DNA from: an uncultured Treponema sp.
Lineage (GTDB): Bacteria > Spirochaetota > Spirochaetia > Treponematales > Treponemataceae
Assembly (NCBI RefSeq): GCF_945873775.1
Contig: NZ_CAMCEC010000012.1
Location: forward strand, 1 to 63,967
DNA: 63,967 bases
Direction: 5' to 3'
Part shown: positions 53,230 through 59,548 of the stretch, in pieces
How positions within the stretch are numbered: the first letter of the stretch is position 1
Layout of the letters: each line of letters begins with the position of its first letter
Notes under the pieces: generated by a model
Seen by the model: the letters and a program-made list of their open reading frames with translations, nothing else
The model's database searches: none
Told to the model about the DNA's origin: nothing
Position numbers and translations under genes: made by a program

Positions 53230-53362
53230 TGTGGAAAAGTCATTTATTCACTTTTTTATACCAAGTTTTCCACAAAAATTTAAGAGTTTTACACATAAAT
53301 CTGTGGAAAATTCCCTTTAAATGCACATAAATTTACACAAGTTTTCCACAATTGGTGGAAAA
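53230..53362. promoter_or_regulatory. Cluster of DnaA boxes outside oriC
   Basis: Four perfect TGTGGAAAA/TTTTCCACA boxes (53230-53238, 53266-53274, 53302-53310, 53342-53350) and one with a mismatch (53354-53362) fall within 133 nt. The first three start exactly 36 nt apart, alternating in direction. There is no trio array, so it looks like a titration or regulatory cluster rather than an unwinding site. Confidence 0.75.
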
Positions 53363-53397
53363 TTCAGTAAATTTATGTTGAGTAAAAAGAGGTTTGA

Positions 53398-53931
53398 ATG
53401 GAAATTTTAAGAAAAGTCACAAAACTTGATATAAATGCTATTATGAACATTGAAAAAGAAGCTTTTGCGGAAGAAATTCAAGAAAGCAAAGATGTTTTTC
53501 TTGAACGCATAGAAACATTTCCTGAAGGATTTTTTATTTTAGAAGAAAAAAACAAAAAAATTGGATATTTTTCTTCTGAATTGTGGAATTCTGTACCTCA
53601 AAAAGGTGACAGTTGCTTTTCTTTAAATCATTCAGCGTTGAAAAATCATAAAAAAGAGGGTACAGTTTTATATATAAGTTCCATAGCAATTTTAAATGAG
53701 TACAAAGGAAACGGATTGGGGTACAGATTTTTCAGTGAAAGTGTAGAAAAAATTATAAAGTCATTTCCGCAGATAAAAGAAATTGTGCTTTTAGTAAATG
53801 AAATTTGGATTCCGGCTTTGCACATATATAAAAAATGCGGTTTCATAGAATATGGACGAATACAGAATTTTTTTTCTTCTGACGGAATAAAATCTGATGG
53901 AATTTTAATGCGAAAGAATGTGGAGCAATAA
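53398..53931 (+). CDS. GNAT-family acetyltransferase (RimI-like)
   Basis: This 177-residue protein has the acetyl-CoA loop LYISSIAILNEYKGNGLGYRFFSES and the C-terminal LLVNEIWIPALHIYKKCGFIEYG, as in RimI-type N-terminal acetyltransferases. The acceptor protein is unknown. AGAGG precedes the ATG. It starts 36 nt after the DnaA-box cluster and is 2 nt from the next gene, so its promoter probably lies within the cluster. Two GGGTACAG copies lie inside. Confidence 0.82.
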   Translation: MEILRKVTKLDINAIMNIEKEAFAEEIQESKDVFLERIETFPEGFFILEEKNKKIGYFSSELWNSVPQKGDSCFSLNHSALKNHKKEGTVLYISSIAILNEYKGNGLGYRFFSESVEKIIKSFPQIKEIVLLVNEIWIPALHIYKKCGFIEYGRIQNFFSSDGIKSDGILMRKNVEQ

Positions 53932-53933
53932 AA

Positions 53934-54689
53934 ATGAATGATTTGCAATGGAATGTTTTTTTGAGATTTAGAGACGAGTTTAAAAATCTTTGTAGTCAAT
54001 GGAGCCAGTTTTCAAGTGAACTGTACCCATTGCAAAAAGAATCTGCAAAAGATACTCCAGATTACAATTTGGAAACTGCAATTGTCTATAACAAAGCTTA
54101 TGATGAAGTTCAAAAATCTGACAAAATAAATTTCATTGTTATTGGAGATAATCCTGGAAAAGAAGAGCAATTGGCTTCTAATCAAAAATATTTGGTCGGA
54201 CAAAGCGGAAGAATTGCAGAAGGATTTTTTAGACGCAATCCAGAATTGGGTACAGATTTTAGAAAAAATGTCTTGATTTTGAACAAAACTCCTATTCATA
54301 CTGCAAAAACTGTTCAATTAAAATATATTCTAAAAAATGGAAGCAAAGAAATTGTAGATCTTGTAAATGAAAGCCAGAAAAAAATGGCTCAGCTTGCATT
54401 TGAACTTCATAATGGACTTTTTTATAATGCAGAAGATGGTTTTCCGGAATTATGGCTTGTTGGATATTCTGAACTTAAGAAAAATGGAGTTTTTAATGGG
54501 TACAGAGATGAGTTGAAAAAGCAATATGAAGGGTACAGTTCTTGGAATAAAGTTCTTGTATACCAGCATTTTTCAATGAACAGATTTATTATAGATTTAA
54601 ATGAATTTAGAAAAAACAGCAATCTTCCTCTAAAAAACTGTCTTGAAGAAATCGGAAAAATTCATAAAAACGAAATATTTGGCTCTTAA
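53934..54689 (+). CDS. Divergent uracil-DNA glycosylase superfamily protein
   Basis: The 251-residue protein carries INFIVIGDNPGKEEQ followed by YLVGQSGRIAEGFF, which matches the GExPG..E and PFVGxxG pattern of family 4/5 uracil-DNA glycosylases. LNKTPIHT is in the place of the next core strand, and LVYQHFSMNRF in that of the HPS motif. The usual Cys ligands for the iron-sulfur cluster are not seen. It may act on damaged DNA or on another substrate. Its end overlaps the converging MocR-like gene by four bases. It holds four GGGTACA-core motifs. Confidence 0.65.
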   Translation: MNDLQWNVFLRFRDEFKNLCSQWSQFSSELYPLQKESAKDTPDYNLETAIVYNKAYDEVQKSDKINFIVIGDNPGKEEQLASNQKYLVGQSGRIAEGFFRRNPELGTDFRKNVLILNKTPIHTAKTVQLKYILKNGSKEIVDLVNESQKKMAQLAFELHNGLFYNAEDGFPELWLVGYSELKKNGVFNGYRDELKKQYEGYSSWNKVLVYQHFSMNRFIIDLNEFRKNSNLPLKNCLEEIGKIHKNEIFGS

Positions 54690-56038
54690 ATTTGCTCTAT
54701 GCTGGACAAATAATTTATGAGTTTGTCTTTTATCAAAAAATCAGCGATTGCCATTTGGCTTAAAATAGAAAGCGGACAGCCGAATTTTTGGTACTGATTT
54801 TTGTAGCTTTCTAAAATTTTCTTTGGAAGAATTGCCGCCGTCGTATTTATTGATTTCGAAATCAGATTTGAAAAATTTTCAATATAAATGCATTTTCCGT
54901 TAAAATCTTGGCTATAAACAAAGTCAGAGCCAGATATTTCTGTAGATGTGTCGTATTCAATTATATATCTGAAATCTTCTTTTGCCGCCCATTCAAGAAT
55001 TTCCTGCTTTTTCTTCTTTGAATCTGTGTTTTTTGAGTAAATAAATGCTGATGTTGCTCCGCTTTTTTCTAGCAGTGCGGCAATGGATTCTTTTGAGTCA
55101 AACGGAATTTCAGTAGTTTTTATATTTGCCGCGTAAAAAACATCTGTAAGAGAAGAATGAAATCCCTGCGGAACTGCAATGCATGGTTTTATTTCTTTTG
55201 GACGGATTGATTTTTCTGCAAGGTGCAAAAGTCCGTGCAAACTGCTCTTGGGATTTTTGAATTCATCTAAAAGAAGAAGTTTAAATAAAATATCGGCTTT
55301 ATTGCAAGAAACAACAACTTGCGATGGATTTACTTCCAAATGATGAAATTTATATAAAAATGCGGCTATTGCTATTCTTAGAGGTGCTTCACCGGTTAAA
55401 TCTGGAATTTTGTTTCCTTCCAAGAGATTTTTATTTTCTTTTATGGCGGTTTTTGCTGATTCAACATAATCTTCTATTGGAGAAAGTATTTTTCTTTTTT
55501 CTGGTGAGGCTTTTACAAGGTCGCCTGTGTTCATCAGAATTGTTTTTTCATTATTATCTGAAGGCAGTTTTAAAACAGAATTTTGTTCTTCCTGTTCAGT
55601 GGAAAAAGGATCGGGCAAAATAAAAGTTCCTGAATTTTTTAAAACAGAACTGTCTGCATCAATGTTTTCTGTTACAAAGTCGCTTTTTTCTTCAGATTTT
55701 TCTTTTTTGCGTTCTTTTATTATTGATTCAACAGTAGGAATTCCTTCATCTTCAGTTTTTTCTTTGGAATGAAGATTTGGTTCTGTATTGCTTGGATTTT
55801 TTACAAAGAATCCGCTTTTAGAAAGAGAATAAATGTAGCCGTTTGATTCAAGTTCGCTGTAGGCTTTTGTTACTGTGTTTCGGCTTATGTTGTAGTCTAC
55901 TGAAAGTGTTCTAATTGAAGGAAGCTTTGTTTCTTCTGGAATCTCTTTGTTTTCGATTGCATTTACGAAAAATAAATAAAGCTGATGATAAAGCTTTACT
56001 TTGCTTGTCTTGTCCAGTTTTATTTCAAAATTGTTCAC
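54686..56038 (-). CDS. MocR-like regulator: GntR winged helix plus degenerate aminotransferase domain
   Basis: The GTG at 56036-56038 has GGAG 7 nt upstream, better than the ATG ten codons before it. The 450-residue protein has a GntR winged helix (about residues 8-75; LPSIRTLSVDYNISRNTVTKAYSELES), a long charged linker and an aminotransferase-like domain. In MocR proteins PLP is bound by the Lys in TFSK; here the segment reads NFSNLISKS, so the lysine is displaced or lost. The C-terminal small domain is mostly absent. It may still repress, but PLP sensing is doubtful. Confidence 0.8.
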   Translation of the reverse strand: MNNFEIKLDKTSKVKLYHQLYLFFVNAIENKEIPEETKLPSIRTLSVDYNISRNTVTKAYSELESNGYIYSLSKSGFFVKNPSNTEPNLHSKEKTEDEGIPTVESIIKERKKEKSEEKSDFVTENIDADSSVLKNSGTFILPDPFSTEQEEQNSVLKLPSDNNEKTILMNTGDLVKASPEKRKILSPIEDYVESAKTAIKENKNLLEGNKIPDLTGEAPLRIAIAAFLYKFHHLEVNPSQVVVSCNKADILFKLLLLDEFKNPKSSLHGLLHLAEKSIRPKEIKPCIAVPQGFHSSLTDVFYAANIKTTEIPFDSKESIAALLEKSGATSAFIYSKNTDSKKKKQEILEWAAKEDFRYIIEYDTSTEISGSDFVYSQDFNGKCIYIENFSNLISKSINTTAAILPKKILESYKNQYQKFGCPLSILSQMAIADFLIKDKLINYLSSIEQI

Positions 56039-56113
56039 AAAGCCACTCCAAATTTTATCTGTACCCATAAAAAGGCATTAGATATTATAAAACATGATTT
56101 TCAAAAAAGCAAA

Positions 56114-56518
56114 TTATAAGCTGAAACTTTCCGGCAAAAGTTGTTCCAAAGTCATTATTTTGTATTCATCTGTAGATTTTGCCAAGATTATTTTAAAGTC
56201 TTTTTTACAGAATTCAGCAAGAACTTGGCGGCAAACTCCACATGGCGGACAAAAGTCTTCTATTTTCCTATTTTTTCCGCCGACAACTGCAATTGCTTCA
56301 AATTCTTTTTTTCCTTCGCTTACAGCTTTAAAAATTGCGGTTCTTTCTGCGCAGTTGCTTGGTCCGTAAGCTGCGTTTTCAATGTTGCATCCTGTATATA
56401 TTTCGCCTTCGGAAGTTAAAAGAGCCGCTCCAACATGAAAATTCGAGTATGGAACATAGCTGAAATTTAGCATTTCGATTGCTTTTTTTATAAGTTTTTC
56501 TATGAGGATTTTTTCCAT
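56114..56518 (-). CDS. cdd: Cytidine deaminase
   Basis: The 134-residue protein has the zinc-site motifs NCAERTAIFKAV (catalytic Glu and Cys) and PCGVCRQVL, and the substrate loop FHVGAALLTSEGEIYTGCNIENAAY. It is a small tetrameric form that turns cytidine into uridine in pyrimidine salvage. Its start overlaps the YhbY gene's stop by one base. Confidence 0.96.
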   Translation of the reverse strand: MEKILIEKLIKKAIEMLNFSYVPYSNFHVGAALLTSEGEIYTGCNIENAAYGPSNCAERTAIFKAVSEGKKEFEAIAVVGGKNRKIEDFCPPCGVCRQVLAEFCKKDFKIILAKSTDEYKIMTLEQLLPESFSL

Positions 56519-56829
56519 TATTTTGCTGCCTTTTTAAGCTTTATTTTTCTTTTTGAAGGATCTTCATTTTCCTTGAAAAAAATCGCTACGTTTCCGATTA
56601 TTCTGACAAGAGTTGAGTCTGTTCTTAAAGCTATGTCGTTTGCATATTCAGCGCGGTCTTCTTTGTACTCATTGAATTTTACTTTTATAAGTTCATGCGC
56701 TTTAAGAGAATTTAAAACCATCTGCACAAGGGAATCTGTAACTCCGTTCTGTCCTATTATAACGATAGGATCAAGATTGTGGGCGGCTTTTTCAAGTATT
56801 TTGCGTTGTTTGCTTGTAAGTTCTAACAT
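56518..56829 (-). CDS. yhbY: YhbY-family CRM-domain RNA-binding protein
   Basis: The 103-residue protein has the CRM fold: LTSKQRKILEKAAHNLDPIVIIGQNGVTDSLV and an IGNVAIFFKEN C-terminus, then a Lys-rich tail. YhbY binds pre-50S ribosomal particles. The ATG lies 6 nt from a TAAAAT box with no Shine-Dalgarno sequence, so it is probably leaderless. It is co-transcribed with cdd. Confidence 0.92.
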   Translation of the reverse strand: MLELTSKQRKILEKAAHNLDPIVIIGQNGVTDSLVQMVLNSLKAHELIKVKFNEYKEDRAEYANDIALRTDSTLVRIIGNVAIFFKENEDPSKRKIKLKKAAK

Positions 56830-56835
56830 ATAAAT

Positions 56836-56864
56836 ATTTTATCCGAGGTTTGTGTTAAAGTCAA
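56836..56864 (-). promoter_or_regulatory. yhbY-cdd promoter, leaderless type
   Basis: TTGACT (56859-56864), 17 nt, TAAAAT (56836-56841), then 6 nt to the ATG. The -35 box overlaps the stop of the gene upstream. Confidence 0.7.
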
Positions 56865-57610
56865 ATGTCTACGCCAAGTCCAAATAGCGCAAAATCCGAT
56901 TTTACAGGGTCAGATGGAAAAATTTCTTTCATTGCGTTTGTAAGTTCAATTGCAGTTTTTATGGTTGCAGATTTTGGTTTTCCTGATGAAGATGGGGACA
57001 GAATTCCCATTTTTGTGGCTTCTTGCATTACGTGTGTGTCCAGCGGAACTAAAAGATTTTCTTTTTTATACCAAGAGCTCCAAAGTCCTAGGTCAACTGG
57101 TGAATTGTCGCGAACCATCCATCTTAAAAGCATGTTTACTTTTTTTGCGGCTGTAGTTTTTGAATGAGGAATCAAGGCGCAGTTTTCTGGAAAAAGTGAA
57201 CAGATTGTTTCGTGTAGAAAACCTCCATTATAATGGTTGCAGATAAAGTTTCCTATGGTGTCAGAATTGTCCAGCATTGATTTTAGAGTATCAAAGAAAA
57301 GTAAAAAATCATTGTGAGTGTACATTCTGTAAAATGACTTATTTCCTTGTGTAAAAAAATCTCTGTAACCTTCTTTTTGTACCCATTGTGAGGGACAGTC
57401 TGTTTGAGCCAGTATTTGTTCTATATGGGACAAAATCTGTACCCTTTGACCGAACGCCATGTTTGCCGCAATAAAGGCTGCAGTTTCCTGATCTCTAATT
57501 GATTTGTATCTGTGCATAAACTTAGAAGGGTCTTTTTCCAGAAAATCTTTTGTTTCGTACTTTTGCGCAAGAAAGACAATTTTTTCTTTTAGTTCAGATG
57601 AAATAGCCAT
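56861..57610 (-). CDS. TIGR02757/DUF2400-family protein
   Basis: The 249-residue protein has the DUF2400 pattern: DPSKFMHRYKSIRDQETAAFIAANMAFGQRVQIL, NMLLRWMVRDNSPVDLGLWSS, LLVPLDTHVMQEATKMGIL and a final DFALFGLGVDI. The family is restricted to a few phyla, including Bacteroidetes and spirochaetes. Its helical layout recalls DNA glycosylases with a helix-hairpin-helix, but no activity is known. The ATG is 6 nt from a TAAACT box, so it is probably leaderless. It contains two TGTACCC motifs. Confidence 0.85.
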   Translation of the reverse strand: MAISSELKEKIVFLAQKYETKDFLEKDPSKFMHRYKSIRDQETAAFIAANMAFGQRVQILSHIEQILAQTDCPSQWVQKEGYRDFFTQGNKSFYRMYTHNDFLLFFDTLKSMLDNSDTIGNFICNHYNGGFLHETICSLFPENCALIPHSKTTAAKKVNMLLRWMVRDNSPVDLGLWSSWYKKENLLVPLDTHVMQEATKMGILSPSSSGKPKSATIKTAIELTNAMKEIFPSDPVKSDFALFGLGVDI

Positions 57611-57616
57611 AATGTC

Positions 57617-57645
57617 AGTTTAGATTTTTTCTTTTTATTTTTCAA
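57617..57645 (-). promoter_or_regulatory. DUF2400 gene promoter, leaderless type
   Basis: TTGAAA (57640-57645), 17 nt, TAAACT (57617-57622), then 6 nt to the ATG at 57610. Confidence 0.65.
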
Positions 57646-57679
57646 TGTTTAAAAATTAGCAGAAATTTTACTTTTTGGC

Positions 57680-57707
57680 TTGACAAAACTCCGGGGGGGG
57701 GTAAAAT
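57680..57707 (+). promoter_or_regulatory. Lipoprotein promoter with poly-G tract in the spacer
   Basis: TTGACA (57680-57685) and TAAAAT (57702-57707) are separated by 16 nt, of which nine consecutive G (57693-57701) lie against the -10 box. Slippage by one G would change the spacer to 15 or 17 nt and alter promoter strength. Confidence 0.8.
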
Positions 57708-57740
57708 GAAAGTAATTATTTTCATGTTTTAGGAGAATTT

Positions 57741-58115
57741 ATGAAAAACTTTGCTAAAATTTCGGCTGTTTTGGTTTCTTTATTTTTTGTGTTTTTTGCT
57801 TTAGGTTGTAAAGATGACAGCGATGATGATGAACAAAGCTATTTGCTTGAAGGCGGTATAATTTCTAAAACTGTTTATGAAAAATTTAGATACTATTCAT
57901 CATCTCAAATTGACCAGTGCAGAGCTGAATGTCTGCTTTATACAAAAGCCGGAACTTATGAAAAAGAAACTGTTGATGAAGACGACTTGGCTAGTGAACT
58001 TGATTTTTTAACTGATTCTCAAATTCAGTATATAAAAGAAAATTATTCATGCATTATATTTTTTGAAACAACAAATTCTGATGAATACTTTTGGCTTTAC
58101 TCTCAAAAAGAATAG
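57741..58115 (+). CDS. Small lipoprotein of unknown function
   Basis: The 124-residue protein has a lipoprotein signal (FFALGC, lipid Cys at residue 23), an acidic DDSDDDE stretch, and a helical remainder with SQIDQCRAECLLYT and LTDSQIQYIKENYSC. Three Cys after the lipid Cys may form a disulfide. I know no family. AGGAG precedes the ATG. The promoter has a poly-G tract, so surface exposure with on/off expression is a reasonable inference. Confidence 0.85.
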   Translation: MKNFAKISAVLVSLFFVFFALGCKDDSDDDEQSYLLEGGIISKTVYEKFRYYSSSQIDQCRAECLLYTKAGTYEKETVDEDDLASELDFLTDSQIQYIKENYSCIIFFETTNSDEYFWLYSQKE

Positions 58116-58127
58116 AATTTCTTCATC

Positions 58128-58156
58128 TGTACATAAATAGAAAAAAAATGTATACT
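58128..58156 (+). promoter_or_regulatory. carA promoter, near-leaderless type
   Basis: TATACT (58151-58156) lies 11 nt before the carA ATG. The best -35 with 17-nt spacing is a weak TGTACA (58128-58133). No ribosome site is seen. Confidence 0.5.
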
Positions 58157-58167
58157 AAGATTTTAGT

Positions 58168-59487
58168 ATGACAGACTCTACTAAAGCATTTTTGCTCCTT
58201 GCAAATGGACAGGTTTTTGAAGGTGAAAGTTTTGGCGCAACTGGCTGTGTTGTTGGCGAAACAGTATTTACTACCGGCATGAATGGCTATCTGGAAACTT
58301 TAACAGATCCCAGTTATTACGGTCAGATTGTAACCCAGACATTTCCTTTAATAGGAAACTACGGCGTTATTTCAAAGGATTTTGAAAGCGCGGATGTCCA
58401 TGTAAAAGGCTATATAGTACGGTCTGTCTGCGAGATTCCTTCCAATTTTAGATGCGAATACGACTTGGACACTTTCCTTGCGGCGCGAAAAATAATCGGA
58501 CTATGCGGAATTGACACTAGGGCTTTGACAAAAATCTTGCGTGAAACAGGCGTTATGAACGGAATGATTGTTTCAGGCGATGGAGAAGAAGCCCAAAGCA
58601 TCAGAAAAGCATTGAAATCCGAGACAGAAAAAGCAAAACTTCTTAAAAAAATCAAATCATACAAAATAAAAGATGCGGTTGAAAGTGTAACTTGCAATGC
58701 TTCAAAAATAGAAGAGCCTGCCGATGTCGTTTTCAAGGAGTCTGCGGAATACAGATTTGTTCCTGTTCGTTCTGACGGCACAAAGGAAAATGATCCTGCC
58801 ATTGCCATGAAGGACGGAAAAGGAAAAAAAGTTGTTCTTTGGGACTTTGGCGCAAAGGCTAATATCCGCAGAGAGCTTTTAAAAAGAGGATTTGAAGTTG
58901 TTACTGTTGCAGGTTCTGCTACTGCAAAAGAAATTCTTGCGCTTAATCCAGATGGAATCATGCTTTCAAACGGACCTGGCGATCCAAAAGAAAATGTAAA
59001 AATTATCGAAGAAATCAAAAAGATTGCAAAGTCAGGAGTTCCGATTTTTGGAATTTGCCTTGGACATCAGCTTTTGGCGCTGGCAATGGGTGCAGATACT
59101 TCCAAGCTTAAGTATGGACACCGCGGTGCAAATCAGCCTGTAAAATATCTTGCTACTGGCCGTGTTTATATTTCAAGCCAGAACCACGGATATGCTGTAA
59201 AAAACGACACTTTACCAAAAAATGCAGTCTTGAGCTTTGTAAATACAAATGACGGAACTTGCGAAGGAATCATTTATACAAAGATTCCGGCGTTCAGCGT
59301 GCAGTTCCATCCGGAAGCTTGTTCAGGTCCTCTTGATACAGGATTTTTGTTCGATGATTTTGTTCGCCTTATAAACAACCATGATTATTTTAAAAATTTT
59401 GAGGCGAAATTTGAAAGAATCGATTCAATCAAGTACTTTGCAAAAACTATAAAGAATACTTCTGCGCATAAAAAAGCTGCAAAATAA
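58168..59487 (+). CDS. carA: Carbamoyl-phosphate synthase small subunit
   Basis: This 439-residue protein has the CarA N-terminal domain (LLLANGQVFEGESFGATGC, TGMNGYLETLTDPSYYGQIV) and a class I glutamine amidotransferase domain. The latter has nucleophile Cys297 in FGICLGHQLLALAMG and the His/Glu pair in QFHPEACSGP. It frees ammonia from glutamine for CarB. It is about 50 residues longer than the E. coli protein because of an insertion before the amidotransferase domain (about residues 195-225). carB follows after 61 nt. Confidence 0.97.
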   Translation: MTDSTKAFLLLANGQVFEGESFGATGCVVGETVFTTGMNGYLETLTDPSYYGQIVTQTFPLIGNYGVISKDFESADVHVKGYIVRSVCEIPSNFRCEYDLDTFLAARKIIGLCGIDTRALTKILRETGVMNGMIVSGDGEEAQSIRKALKSETEKAKLLKKIKSYKIKDAVESVTCNASKIEEPADVVFKESAEYRFVPVRSDGTKENDPAIAMKDGKGKKVVLWDFGAKANIRRELLKRGFEVVTVAGSATAKEILALNPDGIMLSNGPGDPKENVKIIEEIKKIAKSGVPIFGICLGHQLLALAMGADTSKLKYGHRGANQPVKYLATGRVYISSQNHGYAVKNDTLPKNAVLSFVNTNDGTCEGIIYTKIPAFSVQFHPEACSGPLDTGFLFDDFVRLINNHDYFKNFEAKFERIDSIKYFAKTIKNTSAHKKAAK

Positions 59488-59548
59488 GCGGTTTGCGGGT
59501 ACTGGAATATATTCTTTTTAACTGATATTTGGCACGGGAGCAAAAATT

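Noticed and set aside
54686..54700. Frameshift as the cause of the short MocR-like protein
   Set aside because: The converging gene occupies the sequence past the stop in a clean coding frame, so no lost C-terminal part is visible.
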